NCBI GenBank assembly: GCA_021568835.1
Contig: JAKGSH010000010.1
Span: forward strand, 4,650,001 to 4,714,000
Reading direction: 5' to 3'
Source of the DNA: Streptomyces sp. Tue 6430
GTDB lineage: Bacteria; Actinomycetota; Actinomycetes; Streptomycetales; Streptomycetaceae
DNA: 64,000 nt
Part shown: in pieces, positions 30,520 through 40,076 of the stretch
Layout of the letters: each line of letters begins with the position of its first letter
Position numbering within the stretch: the first letter of the stretch is position 1
Notes under the pieces: generated by a model
Database searches by the model: none
Seen by the model: the letters and a program-made list of their open reading frames with translations, nothing else
What the model was told of the DNA's origin: nothing
Translations under genes and position numbers: made by a program

Positions 30520-30573
30520 GCTGGGACACACCGGAGGACGATCCGGAATCCCCAGCGACCACTCCGACGCGCT

Positions 30574-30607
30574 CCCCTCGCTTGCCTTTTGGCACGAGGG
30601 GTTTTTT
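30574..30607 (+). terminator. ilvB attenuator terminator
   Basis: CCCCTCG pairs with CGAGGGG, with an inner TGCC/GGCA stem around TTTT, then T6 at 30602-30607. It begins 55 nt after the leader-peptide stop and ends about 80 nt before ilvB. A terminator inside the leader of a biosynthetic operon means attenuation. Confidence 0.9.
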
Positions 30608-30687
30608 GTTGCACCAGCACCTGTCGTCCAGCAGTCGCACACCGCACGAACCTCGCAAAAACCCTCAGCATCGAGAAGAGAATGACG

Positions 30688-32541
30688 ATGACCGAGCAGG
30701 CCACCGGGGCCCATCACCCGCAGCCGCGGCCCCGATCCGGAGGACAGCACTCCGCGTCCGTCGAGCACGTGACGGGTGCGCAGTCCCTCATCCGTTCTCT
30801 CGAGGAGGTCGGCGCCGACACGGTATTCGGCATTCCCGGCGGTGCGATCCTTCCCGCCTACGACCCGCTGATGGACTCGACCCGGGTCCGTCACGTCCTG
30901 GTCCGTCACGAGCAGGGCGCGGGCCACGCCGCCACCGGCTACGCGCAGGCCACCGGCAAGGTCGGCGTCTGCATGGCGACCTCCGGCCCAGGCGCCACCA
31001 ACCTGGTCACCCCGATCGCCGACGCGCACATGGACTCGGTGCCCCTGGTCGCGATCACCGGCCAGGTCGCGTCCAAGGCGATCGGCACGGACGCCTTCCA
31101 GGAGGCGGACATCGTCGGCATCACCATGCCGATCACCAAGCACAACTTCCTCGTCACCAAGGCCGAGGACATCCCGCGGGTCATCGCGCAGGCGTTCCAC
31201 ATCGCCTCCACCGGCCGCCCCGGCCCGGTCCTGGTCGACATCGCCAAGGACGCCCTCCAGGCCCGGACGACCTTCTCCTGGCCGCCCACCATGGACCTGC
31301 CCGGCTACCGCCCGGTGACCAAGCCGCACGCCAAGCAGATCCGCGAGGCCGCCAAGCTGATCACCGCCGCCAAGCGGCCGATCCTCTACGTCGGCGGCGG
31401 TGTCCTCAAGGCCGGCGCGACCGCCGAGCTGAAGGTCCTCGCCGAGCTGACCGGCGCGCCCGTCACCACCACCCTGATGGCGCTGGGCGCGTTCCCCGAC
31501 ACCCACCCGCAGCACCTGGGCATGCCCGGCATGCACGGCTCGGTGGCCGCCGTCACCGGACTGCAGAAGGCCGACCTGATCGTCGCCCTCGGGGCCCGCT
31601 TCGACGACCGCGTCACCGGCAGGCTCGACAGCTTCGCCCCGTACGCGAAGATCGTGCACGCGGACATCGACCCGGCCGAGATCGGCAAGAACCGCGCCGC
31701 CGACGTGCCGATCGTGGGCGACGCCCGCGAGGTCCTCGCCGACCTGATCCAGGCCGTGCAGAAGGAGCACACCGAGACCGGGCCGGGCGACTACAGCGCC
31801 TGGTGGAAGGACCTGAGCCGCTGGCGCGAGACCTACCCGCTGGGCTACGACCAGCCCGCGGACGGCTCGCTCTCCCCCCAGCAGGTCATCGAGCGCATCG
31901 GGCAGCTCGCGCCCGAGGGCACGGTGTTCGCGGCGGGCGTCGGCCAGCACCAGATGTGGGCCGCGCACTTCATCAAGTACGACAGGCCCGCCACCTGGCT
32001 GAACTCCGGCGGCGCCGGGACGATGGGTTACGCGGTCCCCGCCGCGATGGGCGCCAAGGCGGGCGTCCCCTCGAAGACCGTCTGGGCGATCGACGGCGAC
32101 GGCTGCTTCCAGATGACCAACCAGGAACTGACCACCTGCGCCCTGAACAACATCCCGATCAAGGTCGCCATCATCAACAACGGCGCCCTCGGGATGGTCC
32201 GCCAGTGGCAGACCCTCTTCTACAACCAGCGCTACTCCAACACCGTGCTGCACAGCGGCCCGGACGCGGACGGCGCCGCGGCCAACAACGGCACCCGCGT
32301 CCCCGACTTCGTGAAGCTGTCGGAGGCGATGGGCTGCTACGCCATCCGCTGCGAGTCCCTGGACGACCTGGACAAGGTCATCGAAGAGGCGAACTCGATC
32401 AACGACCGCCCGGTCGTCGTGGACTTCATCGTCCACGAGGACGCGATGGTGTGGCCGATGGTCGCCGCCGGCACCTCCAACGACGAGATCATGGCCGCCC
32501 GGGACGTCCGCCCCGACTTCGGCGACAACGAAGACGACTGA
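30688..32541 (+). CDS. ilvB: acetolactate synthase large subunit
   Basis: 617 aa from ATG 30688, with GAGAAG 9 bp upstream (ATG 30682 is too close to the RBS). ThDP-dependent enzyme: catalytic Glu75 in LVRHEQGAGHAATG, the central FAD-binding domain, and the GDG...NN thiamine-binding motif (DGDGCFQMTNQELTTC ... IINN). It makes 2-acetolactate or 2-aceto-2-hydroxybutyrate, the first common step to Val, Leu and Ile. ilvH follows after 19 bp and encodes the regulatory subunit. Expression is under the leader/attenuator. Confidence 0.97.
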   Translation: MTEQATGAHHPQPRPRSGGQHSASVEHVTGAQSLIRSLEEVGADTVFGIPGGAILPAYDPLMDSTRVRHVLVRHEQGAGHAATGYAQATGKVGVCMATSGPGATNLVTPIADAHMDSVPLVAITGQVASKAIGTDAFQEADIVGITMPITKHNFLVTKAEDIPRVIAQAFHIASTGRPGPVLVDIAKDALQARTTFSWPPTMDLPGYRPVTKPHAKQIREAAKLITAAKRPILYVGGGVLKAGATAELKVLAELTGAPVTTTLMALGAFPDTHPQHLGMPGMHGSVAAVTGLQKADLIVALGARFDDRVTGRLDSFAPYAKIVHADIDPAEIGKNRAADVPIVGDAREVLADLIQAVQKEHTETGPGDYSAWWKDLSRWRETYPLGYDQPADGSLSPQQVIERIGQLAPEGTVFAAGVGQHQMWAAHFIKYDRPATWLNSGGAGTMGYAVPAAMGAKAGVPSKTVWAIDGDGCFQMTNQELTTCALNNIPIKVAIINNGALGMVRQWQTLFYNQRYSNTVLHSGPDADGAAANNGTRVPDFVKLSEAMGCYAIRCESLDDLDKVIEEANSINDRPVVVDFIVHEDAMVWPMVAAGTSNDEIMAARDVRPDFGDNEDD

Positions 32542-32560
32542 GCGAGGAAGACCCAGACAC

Positions 32561-33088
32561 ATGTCCAAGCACACGCTCTCCGTCCTGGTGGAGAACACGC
32601 CCGGCATCCTCGCCCGGATCGCCGCCCTGTTCTCCCGCCGCGGCTTCAACATCGACTCGCTCGCGGTCGGCGTCACCGAGCACCCCGAGATCTCGCGCAT
32701 CACCATCGTGGTGAACGTGATCGAGGAACTGCCGCTCGAACAGGTCACCAAGCAGCTCAACAAGCTCGTCAACGTGCTGAAGATCGTCGAACTGGAACCC
32801 GGATCGGCGGTTCAGCGCGAACTCGTCCTGGTGAAGGTGCGCGCCGACAACGAGACGCGCTCGCAGATCGTCGAGATCGTCCAGCTGTTCCGCGCCAAGA
32901 CCGTGGACGTCTCCCCGGAAGCCGTGACCATCGAGGCCACCGGCGGCGGCGACAAGCTCTCCGCCATGCTCAAGATGCTGGAGCCGTACGGCATCAAGGA
33001 GCTGGTCCAGTCCGGCACGATCGCGATCGGCCGCGGCTCCCGTTCGATCACCGACCGCTCCCTGCGCGCGCTCGACCGGTCGGCGTAA
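32561..33088 (+). CDS. ilvH: acetolactate synthase small (regulatory) subunit
   Basis: 175 aa from ATG 32561, with GAGGAAG upstream. The N-terminal ACT domain is typical (TLSVLVENTPGILARIAALF, SRRGFNIDSLAVG), followed by the C-terminal regulatory domain with LKMLEPYGIKELVQSG. It binds valine and confers feedback inhibition on IlvB. A 10-bp hairpin at 33098-33123 lies between it and ilvC. Confidence 0.97.
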   Translation: MSKHTLSVLVENTPGILARIAALFSRRGFNIDSLAVGVTEHPEISRITIVVNVIEELPLEQVTKQLNKLVNVLKIVELEPGSAVQRELVLVKVRADNETRSQIVEIVQLFRAKTVDVSPEAVTIEATGGGDKLSAMLKMLEPYGIKELVQSGTIAIGRGSRSITDRSLRALDRSA

Positions 33089-33097
33089 CGACGGAAC

Positions 33098-33123
33098 ACG
33101 GGCGGCCGACACCGGCCGCCCGT
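33098..33123 (+). terminator. hairpin between ilvH and ilvC
   Basis: ACGGGCGGCC and GGCCGCCCGT (10 bp perfect) with the loop GACACC, 10 bp after the ilvH stop and 80 bp before ilvC. No T tract. It may partly terminate the ilvBH transcript or protect its 3' end, letting ilvC be expressed at a different level. Confidence 0.6.
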
Positions 33124-33204
33124 ATACCGAGACCCCGAGACTTCCCTTCCGCCCGCCGTCATACGGTGGGACGCAACACCTGCACACCAAGGAGAGAACC
33201 CAAA

Positions 33205-34203
<999 letters not shown>

Positions 34204-34214
34204 GCCTCACGCCG

Positions 34215-34244
34215 GGGGCCGGAGCGGCGCGCTCCGGCCCCTTT
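34215..34244 (+). terminator. terminator after ilvC
   Basis: GGGGCCGGAGCG and CGCTCCGGCCCC (12 bp perfect) with the loop GCG, followed by TTT. It starts 11 bp after the ilvC stop. The remaining ~255 bp up to serA hold no gene and must contain the serA promoter. Confidence 0.9.
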
Positions 34245-34501
34245 GGCGAACCCCGGACAACGCCATGTGCCAGGGTGTTGTCCACCCCGTCCGGCCACGG
34301 ACGGGTGATCCTTCCGCAGAGGCGCAAGACGTTTCTCGCCGCGGCACTACACTGCTGCACTAATACGCGTCAGGCCCACAGCGTCGTGCGTCTTCCACGC
34401 GGCTAGCCCCTCCTCCGCCTGCGGCCGTCGGGACGGCCGTCCGCACGCGCCCCCATAGCCGTTGAGGGATGGGAGGTGCACCCTGACTTGTGAGGACTCA
34501 C

Positions 34502-36090
34502 GTGAGCTCGAAACCTGTCGTACTCATCGCTGAAGAGCTGTCGCCCGCGACCGTGGACGCGCTCGGCCCGGACTTCGAGATCCGGCACTGCAACGGAGCG
34601 GACCGAGCCGAACTGCTCCCGGCCGTCGCCGACGTCGACGCGATCCTGATCCGCTCCGCCACCAAGGTGGACGCCGAGGCGATCGCCGCCGCGAACAAGC
34701 TGAGGGTCGTCGCACGAGCCGGCGTCGGCCTGGACAACGTGGACGTCTCCGCCGCCACCAAGGCCGGCGTGATGGTCGTCAACGCCCCCACCTCCAACAT
34801 CGTGACCGCCGCCGAGCTGGCCTGCGGCCTTCTGCTCGCCACCGCCCGCCACATCCCGCAGGCCAACGCCGCGCTGAAGAACGGCGAGTGGAAGCGGAGC
34901 AAGTACACCGGCGTGGAGCTGGCCGAGAAGACCCTCGGCGTCGTGGGCCTCGGCCGCATCGGCGCGCTCGTCGCCCAGCGCATGTCCGGCTTCGGCATGA
35001 AGGTCGTCGCCTACGACCCCTACGTGCAGCCCGCGCGCGCCGCGCAGATGGGCGTCAAGGTCCTGTCGCTGGACGAGCTGCTCGAGGTCTCCGACTTCAT
35101 CACCGTCCACCTGCCCAAGACCCCCGAGACGGTCGGCCTGATCGGCGACGAGGCGCTGCGCAAGGTCAAGCCGAGCGTGCGGATCGTCAACGCGGCCCGC
35201 GGCGGCATCGTCGACGAGGAGGCGCTGTACTCGGCGCTGAAGGAGGGCCGGGTCGCCGGCGCCGGCCTCGACGTGTACGCGAAGGAGCCCTGCACGGACT
35301 CCCCGCTGTTCGAGTTCGACCAGGTCGTCGCCACCCCGCACCTCGGCGCCTCCACCGACGAGGCGCAGGAGAAGGCCGGCATCGCCGTCGCCCGCTCGGT
35401 GCGCCTCGCCCTCGCCGGCGAGCTGGTCCCGGACGCGGTGAACGTCCAGGGCGGCGTCATCGCCGAGGACGTCAAGCCGGGCCTGCCCCTCGCGGAGCGC
35501 CTCGGCCGCATCTTCACCGCCTCGCCGGTGAGGTCGCCGTCCGCCTGGACGTCGAGGTCTACGGCGAGATCACCCAGCACGACGTGAAGGTGCTGGAGCT
35601 GTCCGCCCTCAAGGGCGTCTTCGAGGACGTCGTCGACGAGACCGTGTCGTACGTCAACGCCCCGTTGTTCGCCCAGGAGCGCGGCGTCGAGGTGCGGCTG
35701 ACCACCAGCTCGGAGTCGGCCGACCACCGCAACGTCGTCACCGTGCGCGGCACGCTCGGCAACGGCGAGGAGGTGTCGGTGTCCGGCACGCTGGCCGGCC
35801 CCAAGCACCTGCAGAAGATCGTCGCGGTCGGCGAGTACGACGTGGACCTCGCGCTCGCCGACCACATGGCGGTGCTGCGCTACGAGGACCGTCCGGGTGT
35901 CGTCGGCACCGTCGGGCGCATCCTCGGCGAGGCGGGCATCAACATCGCCGGCATGCAGGTCGCCCGCGCCGCCGTCGGCGGCGAGGCGCTGGCCGTCCTC
36001 ACCGTGGACGACGCGGTGCCCGCCGGGGTGCTGAGCGAGGTCGCCGCGGAGATCGGCGCGACGTCCGCGCGCGCGGTGAACCTGGTCTGA
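34502..36090 (+). CDS. serA: D-3-phosphoglycerate dehydrogenase, one frameshift
   Basis: Starts at GTG 34502 (VSSKPVVLIAEELSPATVDA), with GAGGA 5 bp upstream. NAD-binding VGLGRIGALVAQRM, NAARGGIVDEEAL, catalytic His in TPHLGASTDEAQ. The frame breaks at CC 35520-35521; one C gives FTALAGEVAVRLDVEVYGEI and continues through the ASB domain and the C-terminal ACT domain (MAVLRYEDRPGVVGTVGRIL). With the base restored the enzyme is 529 aa, the long actinobacterial type. It commits 3-phosphoglycerate to serine, glycine and one-carbon units. Confidence 0.95.
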
Positions 36091-36156
36091 CGTGGCCGAG
36101 GGGGCCGGGCTGCCGTCCCGGCCCCTCGCACCGGCCCCGTGCCGGGCCCCTCTTCC

Positions 36157-37727
36157 TCAGGCTTCCCCGGACCGGCCGAGCGCGCTCGGCCGGTCCGGGG
36201 ATTCGCATGTCTGCCCGCGGGTCCGCTCGCGCGCCCGCTCGTGCACCTCGGCCCGCCGCAGCGTGACCGCGGCCAGCACCGCGGCACCCGCCAGCAGCAC
36301 GGCCCCCGTGACCGCCGCCCCCTGCATCCCGCTGGTGAACGCCTCCCGGGCGGCCGTGGCGAGGCCCGGCACCCGGTCGGCCACCGCCAGCGCGCCGCCC
36401 AGGGTCTCGCGCGCCGGATCAGGGGCCGCGGCCGGAATCTCGTGGCGGTAGACCGCGGTGCCGACGGAGCCGAGGACCGCCATGCCGAGCGCGCCGCCGA
36501 ACTCCGAGCCGGTCTCCATCAGGGAGGACGCGGCGCCGGCCCGTTCCACCGGGGCGGCGCCCATCGCGAGGTCCATGATCTGGGACATCACCACCACGCT
36601 CCCGACCGCGAGCACCGCGCAGGAGGCCAGCACCAGCCACATCGCGTCCGTACCGGCGAGGGCCAGCAGACCGAAGCCGGACGCGGCGATCACGAAGCCG
36701 GCGGTCACGACGTGGGCGCGGTCGACGCCCTTGCGCACCAGCCCGGTGGCCACCGGTGCCGCCACGCCGATCGGCACCGAGGGCAGCAGCGCCCACAGGG
36801 CCGCCTCCAGGGCGCTCTTGCCGAGCACGGACTGCAGGTACTGCGTGGTGAAGTACGCCGAGCCCATGATGCCGAACGCCGAGACGAGGTTCAGGGCGAC
36901 CGCGGGGCGAAGCCCCGGCCGCGGAACAGGTCCGGGGAGATCATCGGTGACGCGCAGGTGCGCTGGCGGTGGACGAAGAGCGCCGCGAAGAGCAGGCCGA
37001 CGGTGACCGAGACGACGTAGCGGACGTTCCAGCCCTCGGAGGGGATCTCCTTCAGGCCGTAGACCACGGGCAGTACGGCGGCCATGGACAGCGGGACGCT
37101 CGGCAGGTCGAAGCGGCCGGCGGCGGGGTTCCCGGACTCGGGGAGCAGGAGCGGGCCGAGGACCAGCAGCAGTGCCATGGCGGGCAGGTTGACCAGGAAG
37201 ACCGAGCCCCACCAGAAGTGCTCGACGAGCATCCCGCTCATCACCGAACCGAGCGCGATCCCGGCCGTCATCACGCCGGACCACAGACCGATCGCCTTCG
37301 CGCGCTGGCCGGGGTCGGTGAACATCGTGCGGAGCATGGCCATCGTCGACGGCATCAGGGTCGCGCCCCCGATGCCGAGGACCGCCCGGGCCGCGATCAG
37401 GGTCTCCGCGCTGTTCGCGTACGCCGCCACGAGCGAGGCGGTGCCGAAGGCCACGGCTCCGGTCAGCAGCAGCCGTCGGTGGCCGACGCGGTCGCCGAGC
37501 GAGCCCATCGTCATGAGCAGACCCGCCAGGACGAAGGCGTAGATGTCGAAGATCCACAGCTGCTGGGTGCCGGTCGGCTCCAGGTCGGCGCCGATCGCCG
37601 GGACGGCGAAGTAGAGGACGGAGACGTCCATCGAGACCAGGAGCAGCGGAAGCATCAGCACGCCGAGGGCGGTCCATTCGCGGCGCCCGGCACGGACGCC
37701 CGGTGAGGTGCTCGTCGAGTTCGTCAT
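36157..37727 (-). CDS. MFS exporter, DHA2 (14-TM) family, one frameshift
   Basis: Starts at ATG 37727 (MTNSTSTSPGVRAGRREWTA). It has 14 predicted TM segments; visible motifs include MGSLGDRVGHRRLLLTGAV (motif A) and GVMTAGIALGSVMSGML (motif C region), which marks drug/H+ antiporters of the EmrB/QacA type. The frame breaks at GGGG 36904-36907; one base rejoins FRGRGFRPAVALNLVSAFG. The C-terminus reads through a 36-bp palindrome. It is divergent from a TetR gene with a shared operator region, which suggests substrate-induced export. Confidence 0.9.
36165..36200. terminator. 36-bp perfect palindrome between convergent genes
   Basis: CCCCGGACCGGCCGAGCG is followed immediately by its exact inverse. 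It lies 75 bp after serA and inside the last codons of the MFS gene. It can serve as a bidirectional terminator; a second stem (CGAGGGG.../...CCCCTCG) lies at about 36096-36129. Confidence 0.8.
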
Positions 37728-37758
37728 GCCGGCGACTGTACGACCGTATTAAACACAT

Positions 37759-37801
37759 GTCTAGAACGTTTGTATAAATCAATCGTCTAGGACATCTGTA
37801 T
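37759..37801. promoter_or_regulatory. direct repeats in the MFS/TetR divergent promoter
   Basis: GTCTAGAACGTTTGTAT (37759-37775) and GTCTAGGACATCTGTAT (37785-37801) match at 13 of 17 positions, 26 bp apart. The region is AT-rich and lies between the two starts, as expected for operator sites of the divergent TetR protein. Confidence 0.6.
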
Positions 37802-37825
37802 GGACGGCGGAGTAGGCTGCCCCGC

Positions 37826-38410
37826 ATGGGACACCGTGAGGATCTGCTCGAGGGCGCCAAGCGCTGCCTGCTACAGAAGGGGTTCGCGCGCACCACCGCG
37901 CGGGACATCGTCAAGGAGTCGGGGACCAACCTGGCCTCGATCGGCTACCACTACGGTTCGAAGGACGCGCTCCTGGCGCAGGCCTACGTGGCGCTGGTCG
38001 AGGGGATGGGCGACGCCTTCGCGGGGGGCGGCGGGGCGGGACCGGCCGGGGAACCCGGCTCGCCGGAACGCTTCCGCTCCGTATGGGCGAACATCATCGA
38101 CACCATGCGCGAGCCCGGTTCGCTGTGGCGGCTCAGCATGGAGATCCTCGTCATGGGCGACCAGCTGCCCGAGGTGCGCGACCATCTGGCGCGGGCCCAG
38201 CGGGAGGCCGGACGGGGCCTCGTCCCGCTGCTCATGGGCGGTCGCGAGGAGGACGTGTCCGACGAGACCGCGGACACCGTCGGCCTGTTCTACGTGACCC
38301 TGATGACCGGTCTCATCGCGCAGTGGACCTTCGACCCGAAGAGCGCGCCCGAGGCGGACCAGCTCACCGACGGGCTGCGTCGGATCATCGCGGCGGCGGT
38401 GAAGGGCTGA
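37826..38410 (+). CDS. TetR family regulator, probable repressor of the MFS exporter
   Basis: 194 aa from ATG 37826. N-terminal HTH: GAKRCLLQKGFARTTARDIV then SGTNLASIGYHYGSKDALL. The C-terminal domain is of the TetR_C type with a Gly-rich loop (FAGGGGAGPAGEPG). It is divergent from the MFS exporter by about 100 bp. Its 3' end overlaps the convergent ABC ATPase gene by 26 bp. Confidence 0.92.
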   Translation: MGHREDLLEGAKRCLLQKGFARTTARDIVKESGTNLASIGYHYGSKDALLAQAYVALVEGMGDAFAGGGGAGPAGEPGSPERFRSVWANIIDTMREPGSLWRLSMEILVMGDQLPEVRDHLARAQREAGRGLVPLLMGGREEDVSDETADTVGLFYVTLMTGLIAQWTFDPKSAPEADQLTDGLRRIIAAAVKG

Positions 38411-39074
38411 CCCTGCCGTCGCGCATCCGCACCACCCGGTCCGCGAAGTGCCGTACCACGGCCCGGTCGTGGCAGATGAACAGGCAGCCGAGGCCGAGGT
38501 CGTCCCGGAGGTCGGCCAGGAGGTTCAGGACCCCGGCGCGGACCGACGGGTCCAGGGCGGACACCGGCTCGTCCAGGACCAGCAGCCGTGGCTCGGAGGC
38601 CAGCGCGCGGGCGATGCCGGCGCGCTGGCACTGCCCGCCGGAGAGCTCGTGGGGGCGGCGCCGGCCGTACGCCGGGTCCAGGCCGACGCGGTCGAGGAGC
38701 GCGGCCACGCGGGCGGGGCCGTCGGCGTCGGTCCAGCGGCCCTGGACCTTCAGGGGTTCCGCCACCGCGTCGCGGATGCGGTGGCGGGGATTGAGGGAGC
38801 CGTAGGGATCCTGGAAGACCGGCTGCATGCGGGGACGCAGGGGACGCAGTTCGCGTTCGCTGAGCGCCGTCAGCTCCCTCCCCTCGAAACGGACCTCGCC
38901 CGCGTCCGGGCGGCGCAGCTGGAGGACGGCCAGGGCCGTGGTCGACTTGCCGCAGCCGGACGGGCCGTCGAGGGCGAGGGTCTCGCCCGCCTCCAGGGTG
39001 AAGGAGACGCCGTCCACGGCCGTGACGGCGCCGTAGCGGACCACGAGGTCGCGCACGTCGAGCAGATGGGTCAT
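38385..39074 (-). CDS. ABC transporter ATPase, DppF-like
   Basis: 229 aa from ATG 39074. Walker A GPSGCGKSTT, Q-loop VFQDPYGSLNPRHR, signature LSGGQCQRAGIARAL, Walker B LLVLDEPVSALD, H-loop FICHDRAV. It is short for the dipeptide class because the C-terminal extension is missing. The residue before GPSGCGKS is Asp, where family 5-dependent importers usually have a small residue or Glu. It is the second ATPase of the five-domain importer encoded here, overlapping the DppD-like gene by 4 bp. Confidence 0.9.
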   Translation of the reverse strand: MTHLLDVRDLVVRYGAVTAVDGVSFTLEAGETLALDGPSGCGKSTTALAVLQLRRPDAGEVRFEGRELTALSERELRPLRPRMQPVFQDPYGSLNPRHRIRDAVAEPLKVQGRWTDADGPARVAALLDRVGLDPAYGRRRPHELSGGQCQRAGIARALASEPRLLVLDEPVSALDPSVRAGVLNLLADLRDDLGLGCLFICHDRAVVRHFADRVVRMRDGRVSPSPPPR

Positions 39075-40076
39075 GCCGGTCGTCCCTCCTGGAACAACGC
39101 GACGGGGTCGGCGGGGACCTCGTCCGTCCGGTGGCAGGCGACGAGCCGTCCGTCCACGTCGCGCGGCTCGGGTTCCTCGGTGCGGCAGCGGTCCGCCGCC
39201 AGCGGACAGCGCGGCGCGAAGGCGCAGCCGGGCGGCAGGGCGCCCGGCGCCGGAGGCGTGCCGGGGAGGGCGGGCAGCCGGCGGCGGCGGGGGCCGTCCT
39301 GGGGGAGCGAGGCGAGGAGTCCCGCGGTGTAGGGGGCGCGTGGGCGGTTCCACACGGCCTTCGCCGGACCGAGTTCGCTCGTCCGGCCCGCGTACATCAC
39401 CAGGACCCGGTCCGCGTGCTCGCGCACGACGTCCAGGTCGTGGGTGACCAGGAGCAGCGCGGCGCCGGCCGCCTCCCGCTGTTCGGCGAGCACCCGCAGC
39501 ACCTGTGTGCGGCGCTCGGCGTCCAGGGCGGTGGTCGGTTCGTCGGCGACCAGGAGATCGGGTGCGCCCACTGTCGCCATCGCGATCACCGCTCGCTGGC
39601 GCATCCCGCCGAGTACTCGTGCGGATACGCCCGCGCCCGGCGGGCGGCGTCCGGGATGCCCACCCGGTCCAGCGCGGCGACGGCGCGGGCGCGGGCCTCG
39701 GAGCGGGAGACCCGGTGCAACGACCTTATGGCGGAGGCGAGTTGGTCCCCCACGGGGTGCACGGGGAGAGCGCGGACAGGGCGTCCTGCGGCACGAGCGC
39801 GATACGGCGGCCCCGGGCGGCGGCGAGGTCCGTGGAACCGTCCAGCCGGATCTCACCGGCCATCGCCGCGCCGCGCGGAAGCATCCCGAGCAGGGCCCGC
39901 GCGGTGAGGGACTTTCCCGCACCCGACTCGCCCACCAGTGCCAGGACCTCGCGGGGACGGACGTCGAAGGAGAGCCCGCGCACGGCCGCGATGCCGCCGA
40001 AGGAGATCCGCAGGTCGCGGACCGAGAGCAGGGTGCTGGGCGGCCCCGGCCGCCCGGTCGACCTGTCAGGCCTCAA
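39071..40076 (-). CDS. ABC transporter ATPase, DppD-like, two frameshifts
   Basis: Probably starts at TTG 40076 with GGAGAAGGG upstream, inside the end of the permease gene. Walker A GESGAGKSLTARAL, Q-loop VPQDALSALSP, signature (restored) SGGMRQRAVIAMA, Walker B LLVADEPTTALD, then the oligopeptide-type tail with the Cys motif GCAFAPRCPLAADRC. Frames change at G4 39763-39766 and near 39608-39613; a base at each restores SPVHPVGDQLASAIRSL and HEYSGGMRQRAV. Part of the same importer. Confidence 0.87.

Noticed and set aside
30412..32772. Minus-strand open frame opposite ilvB
   Set aside because: ilvB is certain from motifs and the leader; the antisense frame is compositional.
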